Shown: positions 14,417-24,295, counted from the first letter of the stretch. The stretch: DNA of 64,000 nt from Deinococcus betulae (GCF_020166395.1 NZ_JAIQXU010000015.1:1-64000); one strand, 5' to 3'. Notes: generated by a model from the letters alone, not told the origin. Program-made: numbers and translations.

Positions 14417-14761
14417 GTGAACCACGACGCGGCTGTCATTGTGAGCGGCTGGCGACTAACCCTTCTGATCCTGGGGCTGGAGCTGGGGTCCTTGGCCTTG
14501 AATGTGGCTCTGGGGATAGCCGCTGGCCAGACAGAGTATCTGAGCGCGGGACTCTTCGCTGGTACAGCGCTGCTGTGCTGGCCGGTCTATCAGGGCAAGC
14601 TCTGGGCCCGCATTGAGGTGTGCATCCTCTGGAGTACCGGCGCCATTGAGCTGGCCCTGGGCGGTTCGCCCGTCTGGGGCGTCACTTCTTTCCTGCTGGG
14701 CCTGACCCTGTTCTGGGCCCCGCAGGTCAATGCCTATATGGACTACGCCGCTCAGCAGTAA
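14417..14761 (+). CDS. Small integral membrane protein, unknown function
   Basis: 114 residues with three or four predicted membrane helices ('LTLLILGLELGSLALNVALGI', 'AGLFAGTALLCWPVY', 'VCILWSTGAIELALG', 'VTSFLLGLTLFWAP'). No family is recognised. The GTG start is decided by the TACACT box six bases upstream, and the reading frame continues far upstream only as antisense to the ABC-F gene. It is divergent from that gene, with 87 bases between the starts, so the two share a promoter region. Confidence 0.65.
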   Translation: MNHDAAVIVSGWRLTLLILGLELGSLALNVALGIAAGQTEYLSAGLFAGTALLCWPVYQGKLWARIEVCILWSTGAIELALGGSPVWGVTSFLLGLTLFWAPQVNAYMDYAAQQ

Positions 14762-14842
14762 GGCCGGGCAGTGTCCTGCGCCGTAGACAGGACTGTGGGG
14801 CTTGGTCACAACCACTCCCGCCTGGCCCCAACGCTATGCAAA

Positions 14843-14870
14843 AGGCGCCAGAAATCCTGCTCTGGCGCCT
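14843..14870. terminator. Bidirectional terminator
   Basis: A perfect 10-bp stem (AGGCGCCAGA/TCTGGCGCCT) with an 8-base loop lies between convergent genes. A TTTT tract follows on the minus strand, so it chiefly ends the plus- and minus-strand neighbours' transcripts. Confidence 0.75.
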
Positions 14871-14890
14871 CTTCCCCGTGCCTGGCTTCT

Positions 14891-16462
14891 TTAGCGCGCA
14901 GCCAGCGCTTTGCTCACGTTAATCAGGCTGACGCTGCCCGCCGGGTCCACGCTGTAGTCGGCGCTGGGCTCACCCTCGTTGGCGGTCAGGAGCAGTTGCC
15001 CGTCCAGCGAGAAGGTCAGCATGTCGGGCTGGGCACCCACAGCGATGGCGGGAGCCCGCTCGCTGCCGTCGGGCTTCAGGAAGGCCACCTTGCCGGGGTC
15101 GGTCTTGATGACCGCTTCGACCGCCACCGCCACGACTCCGTTTGAGACCGCCACGCTGTTGGCACTGCGGCCATAAGCGGCCAGGCTGACGGACTTCACA
15201 AGTTTGGGCTGGGCCACATCGGCCAGGGTCAGAATGTCCAGGCTGCCGGTTGCGCCGTTGACCACGAACAGCTGCTTGCTGCCCTTGTCGTAGGCGCTGA
15301 TTTCCGCCACGCCCTGGTCGTAGGCGTAGGGGCTGGCCTGGTAGCGGCCTGCCAGGGTCAGCTTGCCGCTGTCTTCCACGGCGTAGATGGTCACGCTGCC
15401 ACTGACCTCGTGACTGGCAACCAGCAGGGCCTTGCCGCTGGGGCTGTCGGCAGCGGGAATGAACAGCAGCCCTTCGGGGGCCAGGTCGCCCGCCAGGCCG
15501 CTTTTGGGGTCGGCGGTGGGGGTCACGGTGTGGCGGTAGTCCACAAACGCTGGGGCCGAGGGCGTGCTGACATCCAGCACCATGACGCCGCCCGTGCGCT
15601 CCAGGCCCACAAAAGCCAGCGTGCGCCCCGCCACCACGCCGGTCGCCACACCTTCGGGCTCTGGCCCCTTGTTGTCGCTGCGGGTGTCGAAGGTGCTGAC
15701 CGTACCGCCACTGTTAAAGGTCGTGGGGCTGAGTTCAGCGGTCTTGGCTTCAAACAGGCTGCCGGTGTCGGCCACCAGGCCCAGGTCCGTGTTCCAAACG
15801 CTCAGGCTGCGCGCACCGAACGCCACCAGCCGGTCGGCGTCTCCGTCTCCGTCGGTGTCGGCATCGGGCTTACTGACCACCAGGCGGCCCAGAGCGGCGT
15901 CGGCTTTCAGGGTGGCCGCGTTGGGAAAGGCCGCCGCGTCCAGCGTCAGGGCCGAGACCTTGACCTCGTCCAGATACGCCGCGCCGTAATCGCGGGTGTC
16001 GCCCTCGTTGGCGGTGAGCAGGTAGGTCTGCCCCCCCACCGAGATGCTGGCGATGGCGTCAGGCATATACGCCCCCAGCACCGGCCAGGTCTTCAGGTTG
16101 ACGCCGCCGTCCTTGTCGCTGGGGTCAAAGGCGTTGGCGGCGAGGGCGTGATTTTTAAACCCCAATGATTTGAGGCCCACAATTTCGCCGCGCGTCAGGT
16201 CCAGGGTGGCGACAGCGTTGCTTTCTTGCAGGGTCACGTAGGCCCGGCGGCTGTCGGCACTCACTGCGATGTATTCCGGTTCGGCGTCCAGCGACAGCTT
16301 CTGACTCTTGCCTGCGCGCAGGTTCAGGGCGCTTTGCTGGGCGTCAAAGGCCGTGAAGTTGAGGGTGGTCACCAGCGGCAGTTCCGGCGCGGCGGGGCGC
16401 ACGCAGGCCGAGAGCAAGGTGCTGAGGATAAGGGCGGCAGGCAGCGCGGCAAATCGGGTCAC
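14891..16462 (-). CDS. Choice-of-anchor I family lipoprotein (beta-propeller)
   Basis: The 523-residue protein has a lipoprotein signal (lipobox LLSAC, cysteine near residue 20). Propeller repeats follow, such as 'AEPEYIAVSADSRRAYVTLQESNAVATLDLTRGEIV', and the family hallmark 'GQTYLLTANEGDTRDYG', with a second 'LLLTANEGEPSADYSVD' near the C-terminus. 'KGPEPEGVATGVVAGRTLAFVGLERTGGVMVLD' and 'LAPEGLLFIP' are also characteristic. Relatives occur as secreted or surface-anchored proteins, sometimes beside phosphatase or nuclease domains, but this one has the propeller alone. Its role is unknown. The start is GTG with no obvious ribosome binding site. Confidence 0.82.
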   Translation of the reverse strand: MTRFAALPAALILSTLLSACVRPAAPELPLVTTLNFTAFDAQQSALNLRAGKSQKLSLDAEPEYIAVSADSRRAYVTLQESNAVATLDLTRGEIVGLKSLGFKNHALAANAFDPSDKDGGVNLKTWPVLGAYMPDAIASISVGGQTYLLTANEGDTRDYGAAYLDEVKVSALTLDAAAFPNAATLKADAALGRLVVSKPDADTDGDGDADRLVAFGARSLSVWNTDLGLVADTGSLFEAKTAELSPTTFNSGGTVSTFDTRSDNKGPEPEGVATGVVAGRTLAFVGLERTGGVMVLDVSTPSAPAFVDYRHTVTPTADPKSGLAGDLAPEGLLFIPAADSPSGKALLVASHEVSGSVTIYAVEDSGKLTLAGRYQASPYAYDQGVAEISAYDKGSKQLFVVNGATGSLDILTLADVAQPKLVKSVSLAAYGRSANSVAVSNGVVAVAVEAVIKTDPGKVAFLKPDGSERAPAIAVGAQPDMLTFSLDGQLLLTANEGEPSADYSVDPAGSVSLINVSKALAAR

Positions 16463-16624
16463 GCCCGCAAGAATGGGCAGCGTATATCAGCCCAGCGTCA
16501 GGGTGCTGGGTGCAGGGAGGAGCTGTGCAAGGCTCTGTCTCTTGTCAGCGGCCGTTGTGGAATTTCTGACGGCATTTTCCCCTGGGCCAGGCCACCGAAT
16601 ACCGCTGCAACCACGCGCCCCCGC

Positions 16625-16630
16625 TATCAT
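16625..16630 (+). promoter_or_regulatory. -10 box TATCAT of a leaderless gene
   Basis: TATCAT ends seven bases before the ATG at 16638. It overlaps the other candidate start at 16629, which argues for 16638 as the real start. Confidence 0.5.
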
Positions 16631-16637
16631 GGCCGGG

Positions 16638-17543
16638 ATGTCTGCTGTGCCTGCCGAGCCTGCTGCGGCGCCCTTTGTGGTGGCCGCCCTGTACCAGTTC
16701 CGCGCCTTGCCAGACCCTGAAGGGCTCAGAGAGAGGCTGCTGGCGCTGGGGCAAGCGGAGGGACTGTGCGGCACCCTGATTGTGGCCCATGAGGGCCTGA
16801 ACGGCACGGTGGCTGGCTCGCGGACCGGCATTGACCGCCTGCGTGCCGCCCTGCACGCCGAGGGCTTTGACCGGCTGGAAGACAAGGAGTCGTGGGCGAC
16901 CGAGCAGCCCTTCAAGCGCTTCAAGGTGCGCCTGAAAACAGAAATCGTGACGATGGGCATACCCGTCGAACCGACCTCGCAGGCCGGGCAGTATGTGGCT
17001 GCGCAGGACTGGAACGCCCTGATCACGGCGCCAGATGTCGTGGTCATTGATACCCGCAACCGCTATGAGGTGAAGGCCGGCACCTTTGAAGGCGCGGTGA
17101 ATCCCGAGATCGACTCTTTCCGCGAGTTTCCCGCGTGGCTGGACACCCACGCCGACGAGCTGAGTGGCAAGCGCGTGGCGATGTTCTGCACGGGCGGGAT
17201 TCGCTGCGAGAAAAGCACCAGCCTGCTGCGGGCACGCGGCTACCAGGACGTGTTTCACCTGCAAGGCGGCATCCTGAAATACCTGGAGGATGTGCCGGAG
17301 ACGCAGAGCCGCTGGCAGGGCGAATGCTTTGTGTTTGACGGCCGGGTGACGGTGGGCCACGGCCTGCGCGAGGGCGGGGCGGCCATGTGCCACTCCTGCG
17401 GCTGGCCGCTGACGCCAGAGGAACGTGACCACCTGCAGTACGAGGAAGGCGTGAGCTGTGAGCACTGCCACGCCCAGACCACGCCCGCGCAGAAGGCGGC
17501 CTTCCGCGACCGGCAGCGCCTGTACGACGCCCAGGCCAGATGA
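16638..17543 (+). CDS. trhO: tRNA uridine(34) hydroxylase TrhO (YceA-type rhodanese)
   Basis: A rhodanese-fold enzyme that hydroxylates uridine 34 of tRNA using oxygen, the first step towards 5-methoxyuridine derivatives at the wobble position. In 301 residues it has the N-terminal acylphosphatase-like domain ('LIVAHEGLNGTVAG'), then the rhodanese domain with 'VVVIDTRNRYEVKAGTFEGAVNP' and the active loop CTGGIRCEK, with Cys at about 184 and 190. It ends with a Cys-rich segment, 'CHSCGWPL' plus 'CEHC', probably binding zinc. The ATG at 16638 is favoured because of the -10 box seven bases upstream. The last four bases overlap the DUF305 gene. Confidence 0.9.
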   Translation: MSAVPAEPAAAPFVVAALYQFRALPDPEGLRERLLALGQAEGLCGTLIVAHEGLNGTVAGSRTGIDRLRAALHAEGFDRLEDKESWATEQPFKRFKVRLKTEIVTMGIPVEPTSQAGQYVAAQDWNALITAPDVVVIDTRNRYEVKAGTFEGAVNPEIDSFREFPAWLDTHADELSGKRVAMFCTGGIRCEKSTSLLRARGYQDVFHLQGGILKYLEDVPETQSRWQGECFVFDGRVTVGHGLREGGAAMCHSCGWPLTPEERDHLQYEEGVSCEHCHAQTTPAQKAAFRDRQRLYDAQAR

Positions 17544-18127
17544 ACCGGGGCGTGGCCGCAGGCGTCCTGGCGTCGCTGCTGCTGGGCGGGGGCCTGCTGC
17601 TGAGCCAGCCCAGACCGGCCACGCCCACCGCAGACAGCCCAGAAACCCAATTTGTGCGCCACATGCTGGTTCACCACGAGCAGGCGCTGGCGCTGAGTGC
17701 GCCCATGCTCAGGCGCTCACGGGACCGTTCGCTGCGCTCGGTGGCGCTGGACATCACGCTGGGGCAGGAAGAACAGCTGCGCCAGATGCGGGGCTGGCTG
17801 GCCGGCTGGGGGCAGTCCCAGGAGCCGCGCCCCACACCAGCCCACGCCCGCGCGATGGGCATGGCTTCGGCGCAGGAGGTTGCGGCGCTGTGGACTCTGC
17901 CCCTGCCTCAAGCCGAGGCATCGTTTTTGCGGCTGATGATTCGCCACCATCAGGGCGCCGTGAGCATGAGTGAACCGCTGCGGGACAGCCTCCAGACCAC
18001 TGTGCGCCGCCTGGCCCGACAAGTCGTGACCTTGCAGCGGGGCGAAATAGCGACAATGACGAGCCTGCTCCAGATACGGGGAGGCACAGCGACGCCTCTC
18101 CCAACTGTGCCGGAGCACCACCACTAG
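17540..18127 (+). CDS. DUF305 family exported protein
   Basis: 195 residues with an N-terminal signal or anchor helix ('VAAGVLASLLLGGGLLLS'). It has two copies of the ferritin-like four-helix half typical of DUF305: 'FVRHMLVHHEQALALS' (His 41, 45, 46) and 'FLRLMIRHHQGAVSMS' (His 136, 137). Such histidine pairs are thought to bind metal, often copper, but the role is unproven. The C-terminus ends in three His. It is translationally coupled to trhO by a four-base overlap, although no functional link is obvious. Confidence 0.87.
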   Translation: MNRGVAAGVLASLLLGGGLLLSQPRPATPTADSPETQFVRHMLVHHEQALALSAPMLRRSRDRSLRSVALDITLGQEEQLRQMRGWLAGWGQSQEPRPTPAHARAMGMASAQEVAALWTLPLPQAEASFLRLMIRHHQGAVSMSEPLRDSLQTTVRRLARQVVTLQRGEIATMTSLLQIRGGTATPLPTVPEHHH

Positions 18128-18251
18128 GCAGTTGCAGACAGAACTGGGCCTGCAAGACAGAGGCCGGACTCTATCCAAAGCCACAGTGGTCTGGAGGCTG
18201 TCCCGATGCACAAGCCACAGAGTAGGCAAGCGCCACCAGCAGCCACCCCTC

Positions 18252-18386
18252 ATACGGATTCCGCTTAATTGCAGCACAGCCGGAAAGGCACCGTCTGCGC
18301 CTCCATATCGCGGAATCCGCATCTGTTCCTGCTCGCTCCACTCGGATTTCATCGAGCATTCTGCTCGATTCAATCGGAGTCCGTAT
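18252..18386. repeat. Dispersed palindromic repeat, copy 2
   Basis: A 135-bp copy with clean ends: ATACGGATTCCG on the left and CGGAGTCCGTAT on the right form an inverted pair with one mismatch. It contains the perfect hairpin TCGAGCA-TTC-TGCTCGA near the right end. It occupies most of the 317-base gap between the DUF305 and VOC genes, and nothing else was recognised in that gap. Confidence 0.85.
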
Positions 18387-18444
18387 CAGATAATCGGCTT
18401 GACAGGCAAACACGCCTGCCCTCAGTCGCTAGGATGCCAGAGAG

Positions 18445-18894
18445 ATGACAATCAAGCGACTGGACCACATCAGTGTCGTCGTCGAGGACCTCACGGCCGC
18501 CACCGCATTTTTCACGGCGCTGGGTCTAAGCACCATCGGCCAGACGCCCATTGAGGGGCCCTGGGTAGACCGCATCAACGGACTCGACGGGGTCCAGGTG
18601 GACATCGTGATGATGCAAACGCCCGACGGGCACGGGCGGCTGGAGCTGACCAGCTTTCGTCACCCTCCCCTGATGGAGGCTCAGCCCGCCGCCGCGCCGC
18701 CCAACACCCTGGGCCTGCGGAGTGTCATGTTTGCCGTGGAGAGCGTGGACGATTCACTTGCGCGGCTTCGCGCACACGGGGCTGAACTCATTGGCGAGGT
18801 GGCCGACTACCGGGACATCTACAGGCTCTGCTACGTGCGCGGCCCGGCTGGCATCATTGTCGCGCTGGCCGAAGACCTCCGCCCCCAGACCTGA
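18445..18894 (+). CDS. VOC family (glyoxalase/dioxygenase superfamily) protein
   Basis: 149 residues in the two-module beta-alpha-beta-beta-beta fold. Module 1 begins 'IKRLDHISVVVEDLTAATAFFTALGL', and module 2 begins 'GLRSVMFAVESVDDSLARLRAHGAELIGEV' and ends 'DIYRLCYVRGPAGIIVALAED'. Conserved metal-ligand candidates are His 8, Glu in 'GRLELTSF' and Glu in the last strand. The superfamily includes lyases, dioxygenases and resistance proteins, and the substrate here cannot be deduced. AGAG lies just before the ATG as a weak ribosome binding site. The gene is monocistronic. Confidence 0.85.
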   Translation: MTIKRLDHISVVVEDLTAATAFFTALGLSTIGQTPIEGPWVDRINGLDGVQVDIVMMQTPDGHGRLELTSFRHPPLMEAQPAAAPPNTLGLRSVMFAVESVDDSLARLRAHGAELIGEVADYRDIYRLCYVRGPAGIIVALAEDLRPQT

Positions 18895-18995
18895 GCCTGC
18901 GAGGCTGCTCGCCCGTGTTTTGGTCACTCGCCAGCGCGAGCAGCACCTGAAAAGCCTCATTGGCCAATTGCTGTCTTCAAATCCCAAAGCCGCGC

Positions 18996-20045
18996 TCAGC
19001 CTTCTGCCGCTTCTGGTGGAAGCGGCGCCGGGAAGATCAGCGCGCTCAGGGCCACGCCGCCCAGACCGGCCATGACCGCCACGCCCAGCCACAACTCCAG
19101 GCTCAGGTTGCTGGCCCCCTGGCGCACGCCTTCACCCAGGTATGGCCCCCACACGACCAGAGGCAACAGGAAGGCGAAGGCCCGGAGCGCCCACACCCGC
19201 ACCGCCGACGGGCGCAGCAGCGCGTGCAGGGCGTCTACCACCAAGCCGCAGCCCAAGGCCAGCAGCGGCATCTGCCATTCGCCGGGCGTGAGCATCACGC
19301 TCATGCCCAGGTTGGTCAGGCCGTACATGACGCCCACCGCGCCAAAAGGCAAGGCAAAGCGCCGCAGCACCAGCAGCACGGGCGCGGCCATGATGACGGC
19401 GGTCAGCAGCACCGCGCTGAGTTCGCCGCGCGTTTGCACGTAGCTCAGGCCCTGCGGTACGGTCAGCAGCCCCCACATGTACATGTGCATAAACGCCGTC
19501 ATGGCCAGCAGCGAGGTCGCTGAGAGCGCCGCCACCCAGCGCACCCCCCCGCCTTCAGTGCGCCGCGCGGGCGAGCGCCACGCCGCGTTCAGGGGCGAGG
19601 CCACAATCAGCATGGCCCCCAGAAAGAGCAGCAGGTGGGTGGGCGACAGCAGGGCTTCAATCCCGACCTCAATGCCCAGAACCGTGTGCCACGTCAGGTC
19701 TCCGGCGCCGCCCAGGGCAAAAATCGGCACGCCCAGCGCCGCCAGATGGTAACCCTCTGGGAACGCCGCCAGGCCACGCCGCCCCTGCTGCCACCCGCGC
19801 GAGGCCAACCACAGACACCACCCCGCAACCGCCGCAAACCCACTGTAAAAGACCGCATGCCAGGGCGTAAAAAAGGTTTCCAGCGACTCGCCGTAGCTGT
19901 TGTGGGCCCAGCCGTCTGTAAAGACCCCGCCCAGCAGCCACCACCCCAGCAGGATGGTCAGCAGGTTCTGCCGTGTGGTGACGCGGTAGACGGCGGGAGC
20001 AGAGGCCACTGCCGTCACCGGCAGGGTCGGAGGCACGGTGGTCAT
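18996..20045 (-). CDS. Polytopic membrane protein of unknown function
   Basis: 349 residues with about eight or nine membrane helices. Notable are polar residues near the helices, such as 'VFTDGWAHNSYGESLETFFTPWHAVFYSGF', 'GAGDLTWHTVLGIEVGIEALLSPTHLLLFLG' and 'MHMYMWGLLTVPQG'. The many His and Asp residues next to helices recall metal or haem-handling membrane proteins, but no family is identified. TACACT lies six bases before the start without a ribosome binding site, which points to a leaderless message. It is a single-gene unit. Confidence 0.65.
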   Translation of the reverse strand: MTTVPPTLPVTAVASAPAVYRVTTRQNLLTILLGWWLLGGVFTDGWAHNSYGESLETFFTPWHAVFYSGFAAVAGWCLWLASRGWQQGRRGLAAFPEGYHLAALGVPIFALGGAGDLTWHTVLGIEVGIEALLSPTHLLLFLGAMLIVASPLNAAWRSPARRTEGGGVRWVAALSATSLLAMTAFMHMYMWGLLTVPQGLSYVQTRGELSAVLLTAVIMAAPVLLVLRRFALPFGAVGVMYGLTNLGMSVMLTPGEWQMPLLALGCGLVVDALHALLRPSAVRVWALRAFAFLLPLVVWGPYLGEGVRQGASNLSLELWLGVAVMAGLGGVALSALIFPAPLPPEAAEG

Positions 20046-20051
20046 AGGGGA

Positions 20052-20057
20052 AGTGTA
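20052..20057 (-). promoter_or_regulatory. -10 box TACACT of a leaderless gene
   Basis: The minus-strand TACACT is separated by six bases (TCCCCT) from the ATG at 20045. Confidence 0.6.
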
Positions 20058-20090
20058 GGTGAAAGATACCGCTGCGCCGCCGACTTCTTT

Positions 20091-20558
20091 TCAGAACAAA
20101 CTTCTATAGCGGCTGGTTGTGTTCAGATCTTCCAGAATCTGGCTAGCCCACTCCTGACTCTCGCCCGTCTCCTGCTGAGCGATGATTTCAAATTCACTCT
20201 GGCACTGAAGAAGCACGCGACGTATTTCCGTAACCCAGCTTGGCTGCTCGCCTGTTCGGGGTGGCACAGAGTGATAGGCAAACCCCGACAGGATATTTAA
20301 AACTGCCTCCCTGACGGCAGCTTCTGGACCTTGAATGGCACGCAGGAGAAACGGTAACGCCGCCGCTGCCGCTGAAGACAGGTAGGCATGTTGATGACAG
20401 AGCGCGCACCACAACTGGTGGGCCGCTGCGAGTTGCACCTCAGAGCTGCCCGTTAACAGATCAAACAGTTGATCTGGGACAGCTTCGGCAGATCCATAGG
20501 CTGTTTCGTACAGGCGCCAATTGATCGCATCCAGTTGTGCGCGCACTGCTTCGCTCAC
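20091..20558 (-). CDS. Small HEAT-like helical protein coupled to mfd
   Basis: 155 residues and all-helical. The middle resembles HEAT/armadillo repeats ('[54 protein letters not shown]'). No catalytic motif or signal is seen. The GTG start overlaps the mfd stop by four bases (GTGA), so it is made from the same message. Proteins of this look are also found among bacterial immunity and adaptor proteins, but no toxin gene is adjacent. Slightly lower G+C than its neighbours may indicate later acquisition. The function is unknown. Confidence 0.7.
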   Translation of the reverse strand: MSEAVRAQLDAINWRLYETAYGSAEAVPDQLFDLLTGSSEVQLAAAHQLWCALCHQHAYLSSAAAAALPFLLRAIQGPEAAVREAVLNILSGFAYHSVPPRTGEQPSWVTEIRRVLLQCQSEFEIIAQQETGESQEWASQILEDLNTTSRYRSLF

Positions 20559-23500
20559 CCAAAGTATCCCAGCAGGTCAATCAGGGTTCGCGCGTAGTCA
20601 TCTGGTTTGATGCCGCGCTTGTCCAGTTTCACGCTGGGCGGGAACATCTGGACCTCGGTCTTGTGTGGGTAGCGCCGCAGACCCGGCGCGTCGTAGTCCA
20701 GACTCTTGTACGCGAATGTCACCTGCAAGTGCGTCATCGTCCCGCCGATGGTCAGCACGCGCTTGGCCGCCGCCGTCAGCCTTAACTTGGCGAGGTCAAT
20801 AAAGTTCTGGACCTCGGGGCTGGGCGGGCCGTATTTCTTGCGCAGGTCGCGTTCGACCCTCGAAATGGCCTGGAGGGTGCGGCTTTCGCTCAGGCGGCCG
20901 TAGGTGGCAATCCGGGCTTCCTCGTCGCGGTCAAAGTAGTCCGGGCTCAGGCGGGCGTCAATGGGCAGGTCAATAGAAATATTGACGGGCGCCTCCATCT
21001 TCTCGCCCTTGAGCTTGGCCACCGCTTCGGCCAGGAGTTCGGTGTACACGTCAATAGACACCGCCTGCACATGCCCGTGCTGTTCCTCGCCCAGAATGTT
21101 GCCCACCCCGCGAATCTCCATGTCCTTTTCGGCCAGCAGGTGCCCGCTGCCCAGATCTTGCAGGTCGGCAATGGCCCACAGGCGGCGCTGGGCGTTTTCG
21201 GTCATGCGCGGCGGGTAGAACAGGTAGGCGTAGGCGGTCTGGGCGCGGCGACCCACCCGGCCACGCAGCTGGTACAGCTGGGCCAGACCCAGGCGGTCAC
21301 TGCGCTCAATCAGAATCGTGTTCGCCTCGGGAATGTCCAGGCCAGTTTCGACGATGGTGGTCGCCAGCAGCACGTCAAAGGCGCCCTGCTCGAAGCCCAG
21401 CATGATTTCTTCCAGCTCTTCTTCGTTCATGCGGCCGTGGGCCACGCCAATGCGCGCCTCGGGCACGAGGTTGCGCAGATACAGACTGCGGGCGCCGATG
21501 CTGGCAATACGGTCATGGATGTAAAAGACCTTGCCGCCGCGCTCAATTTCGCTCAAGATCGCGTCGCGCACCGTAATCGGGTCAAAGGGCGCCAGCACCG
21601 TCTGAATGGGCTTGCGGCCCTTGGGCGGCGTCTGAATGCTGCTCATGTCGCGCAGACCCACCATGCTCATGTAGAGGGTGCGGGGAATGGGCGTGGCCGA
21701 CAGCGCCAGGGTGTCCACGGCGCGCACATCCTCGGGAATTTCGATCTTGCCGTCTTTGGGCACTTCGGGCAGGCCGCGCAGGGCGCGCAGTTTTTCCTTC
21801 TGGCCCACGCCAAAGCGGTGTTCCTCGTCCACGATGATCAGGCCCAGGTCACGGAACGCCACGTCGCCGCTCAGGAGGCGGTGGGTGCCGATCAGAATGT
21901 CGACTTTGCCCTTCGCAGTGTCGGCCAGGATGCTCTTGGCCTGCTGCGGACTGGTAAAGCGCGACAGTCCTTCCACCCGCACTGGCAACCCCTTGAAGCG
22001 CTCGACGAAGGTCGAGGTGTGCTGCTCGGCCAGCAGCGTCGTGGGCACCAGGACCGCCACCTGCTTGCCGTGGCCCACCACGCGGTGCGCGGCGCGCAGG
22101 GCCACCTCGGTCTTACCGAAGCCCACGTCGCCGGAAATCAGGCGGTCGGCGGGATTGGCCTTTTCGAGGTCACGCATGGTTTCTTTCAGGGCCGTTTTCT
22201 GGTCGGCGGTCAGATCAAACTTGAAGTTGCCTTCCACCTGACTGTCCCACTCGGGCTGCGCCGGGAAGGCGTTGCCCGGCGTCACCTGCCGCGCGGCGTA
22301 CTGCACCAGCAGCTTGCCGGCCACCTCTTCGGCGTTCTTGCGCGCCTTTTCCTTGGCTCTGGCCCAGTCCTTCTTGTCAAAGGAACTCAGGCTGGGTGGG
22401 TCGTCGGTGGTGCCGGGGTGGCGGCGCAAGACCGGCAACTGCTCAATGGGGACGCTCAGGCGCGCACCGCCCCGATAGGTGAGGTTCAGGTAATCGCGCG
22501 TGACGCCCAGGACCTTGCGGGTTTCCAGGCCCTCAAACTGCCCGATGCCGTGTTCAGGATGAATCAGGTAGTCGCCCACATGCAGGCCCAGCGCGTCGGT
22601 GACCGGCTTGCCGCCTAGGCGCTTGCCCCGCAGCGCACTGCCGCCCTGGAACCCGTAAATCAGGTCTTCGGTGAGCAGCACCGTCTTGTGCTCGGGGATG
22701 ACAAACCCGCCCTCGCCGGCCGCGCGAAGGAAGCCCAGTCCTCCTTCTGGAACACGCGGAATCTTCAGCCAGGGAATTTCGTGGGTGTTCAGCAGCTTGT
22801 CAGCCAGATAGGAGGCGGTGCGGTCGTGCCGGACCAGAATCAGGACGCGGTAGTCGGCGGCTCGCCATTCCTCGACATCACGCTCCAGGTCCTTCAGGCG
22901 GGCGCGGTAGAACGGCAGGGTCAGCAGGCCCGTGTCCAGGTCAGGCAAAGCCAGCGGCGAGCGGCCAAAGCTGGTCACCTCGCGCCCGGCCAGCCGGGGC
23001 CACAGCGTGTCGGTCAGCACCCCCAGGGCCGAGGCGTAGAACTCGGGCGAGTCCAGAAACACGCGCCCTGGCAGCAATTCCAGGCGCGTGGCGTCCCATT
23101 TCACTTCCGTCAGGTAATCGGCGGTGGGTTCCAGGGTAAAGCTCTGGGCTTTTTCGCCGGTCAGCTCGCCGGGCTTCATCAGGCGCAGGGTGTCCAGTTC
23201 GTCGCCAAAGAACTCGGCGCGCACCCACAGGCCTTCTTCGGCCTCGGCGGGCAAGCCCGAACCGGCCAGGAGACGCAGTTCCAGGGTATCGCCCTTGATC
23301 TCAAAGCCGGGTTCTTCTCCGCGTTCGTAGCCCAGGCGCTCCAAGCGGTCCAGCAGGCTTTCGCGCGGGTAGCTGCTGCCCACCTTCAGGGTCAGGGCGT
23401 GGTCTTCGGGCCGGGACGGAAACAGGTCCAGCGCCGTGTTCACGTCCAGCACCACATGGTCGTGGCGGGCGTCCCAGTCGCGCAGGCCGGGATTGACGGT

Positions 23501-23683
23501 CACGGGCGAGCCCAGCACACCGGCGGTCACGTAGCTGCCCAGGCGGTCGGGCGTGGTCAGCAGCACGGCCGGGCCAGGGAACGCCGCGAACAGCGCCGCC
23601 CGCGCCACCTGCGGCAGCAGCAGCAAGTTTCCAGGCGGGGCGGCGGGCAGCAGTTTGGCCAGATTGGGTGCAGCGACAGTCAC
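20555..23683 (-). CDS. mfd: Transcription-repair coupling factor Mfd
   Basis: A DNA translocase that removes RNA polymerase stalled at lesions and recruits UvrA. Of its 1042 residues the front third is the degenerate UvrB-like module. The CarD/RNA-polymerase-interaction domain follows ('[21 protein letters not shown]'), then the superfamily 2 helicase core with GDVGFGKT near 520, DEEH near 618, '[19 protein letters not shown]' and the C-terminal TRG motif region '[16 protein letters not shown]'. A C-terminal TRCF domain closes it. It is about 100 residues shorter than the E. coli protein. The start is GTG, with TACACT six bases upstream and no ribosome binding site, so it is probably leaderless. 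Confidence 0.96.
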   Translation of the reverse strand: MTVAAPNLAKLLPAAPPGNLLLLPQVARAALFAAFPGPAVLLTTPDRLGSYVTAGVLGSPVTVNPGLRDWDARHDHVVLDVNTALDLFPSRPEDHALTLKVGSSYPRESLLDRLERLGYERGEEPGFEIKGDTLELRLLAGSGLPAEAEEGLWVRAEFFGDELDTLRLMKPGELTGEKAQSFTLEPTADYLTEVKWDATRLELLPGRVFLDSPEFYASALGVLTDTLWPRLAGREVTSFGRSPLALPDLDTGLLTLPFYRARLKDLERDVEEWRAADYRVLILVRHDRTASYLADKLLNTHEIPWLKIPRVPEGGLGFLRAAGEGGFVIPEHKTVLLTEDLIYGFQGGSALRGKRLGGKPVTDALGLHVGDYLIHPEHGIGQFEGLETRKVLGVTRDYLNLTYRGGARLSVPIEQLPVLRRHPGTTDDPPSLSSFDKKDWARAKEKARKNAEEVAGKLLVQYAARQVTPGNAFPAQPEWDSQVEGNFKFDLTADQKTALKETMRDLEKANPADRLISGDVGFGKTEVALRAAHRVVGHGKQVAVLVPTTLLAEQHTSTFVERFKGLPVRVEGLSRFTSPQQAKSILADTAKGKVDILIGTHRLLSGDVAFRDLGLIIVDEEHRFGVGQKEKLRALRGLPEVPKDGKIEIPEDVRAVDTLALSATPIPRTLYMSMVGLRDMSSIQTPPKGRKPIQTVLAPFDPITVRDAILSEIERGGKVFYIHDRIASIGARSLYLRNLVPEARIGVAHGRMNEEELEEIMLGFEQGAFDVLLATTIVETGLDIPEANTILIERSDRLGLAQLYQLRGRVGRRAQTAYAYLFYPPRMTENAQRRLWAIADLQDLGSGHLLAEKDMEIRGVGNILGEEQHGHVQAVSIDVYTELLAEAVAKLKGEKMEAPVNISIDLPIDARLSPDYFDRDEEARIATYGRLSESRTLQAISRVERDLRKKYGPPSPEVQNFIDLAKLRLTAAAKRVLTIGGTMTHLQVTFAYKSLDYDAPGLRRYPHKTEVQMFPPSVKLDKRGIKPDDYARTLIDLLGYFG

Positions 23684-23689
23684 CGGAAG

Positions 23690-23695
23690 AGTGTA
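23690..23695 (-). promoter_or_regulatory. -10 box TACACT of mfd (leaderless)
   Basis: The minus-strand TACACT is followed by CTTCCG and then the GTG at 23683, the same geometry as several other genes in this window. Confidence 0.6.
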
Positions 23696-23789
23696 CGCGG
23701 CGCGGCCAGAAGCAACCGCGAGCCAAAAGACTTACGGAAGAGGGGTGGCGCGTGGGGATGACGGCCTCTCTCCCGCCTCCGGGCAGACC

Positions 23790-24227
23790 TCAGCTCAGCG
23801 GGCCCAGCGCCGAGCGGTAAAAGGCATTGAGGGGCGTCTGCGTCAAATGTCTGGTGTTCTGGAAGCCCAGTGAGGCGTAGAAGGCCAGTTGACCAGGATC
23901 ATTGTCGGTGAGCAGGACCATCTGCATCACGCTGCCGTACCTCGCCAGCACCGCGTCCAGCAGGGCCCGCCCCACGCCCCGGCGCTGCCAGTTGGGGCAC
24001 ACCAGAATGTCCTGCACATACAGAATGCTGACCTCATCCGTCAGGCCGCGAACGAGGCCAATCAGACGGCCGGCATCTTCCCGCGCCGTCCAGAGAAAGC
24101 TCGACTGTTCAACAGCCTGACCAAGGCGCTGTGGCTCGCGCGTGTAGGCTGTCCATCCAACGGAGCTGTACAGGTCAGTCAGTTCTGGCAATGAAGGGGG
24201 CTGGCCGGAAGACAGGGTAAACGTCAC
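23790..24227 (-). CDS. GNAT family N-acetyltransferase
   Basis: 145 residues. The acetyl-CoA binding motif A 'VQDILVCPNWQRRGVGRALLDAVL' (residues about 71-94) is complete, with the pyrophosphate loop QRRGVG at 81-86. Motif B 'FYASLGFQNT' follows near the C-terminus. The front 'LTDLYSSVGWTAYTREPQRLGQAVEQSSFLWTARE' resembles the YpeA/ElaA-like group that acetylates small amines or protein N-termini. The acceptor is unknown. The start is GTG and the ribosome binding site is not convincing. Confidence 0.88.
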   Translation of the reverse strand: MTFTLSSGQPPSLPELTDLYSSVGWTAYTREPQRLGQAVEQSSFLWTAREDAGRLIGLVRGLTDEVSILYVQDILVCPNWQRRGVGRALLDAVLARYGSVMQMVLLTDNDPGQLAFYASLGFQNTRHLTQTPLNAFYRSALGPLS

Positions 24228-24295
24228 CTTTCAGACTCTGCCGCATAAATGGCCCCAGCGGAGGCGCGATTGCGGCTCCATGCAGGACCGAGCTA

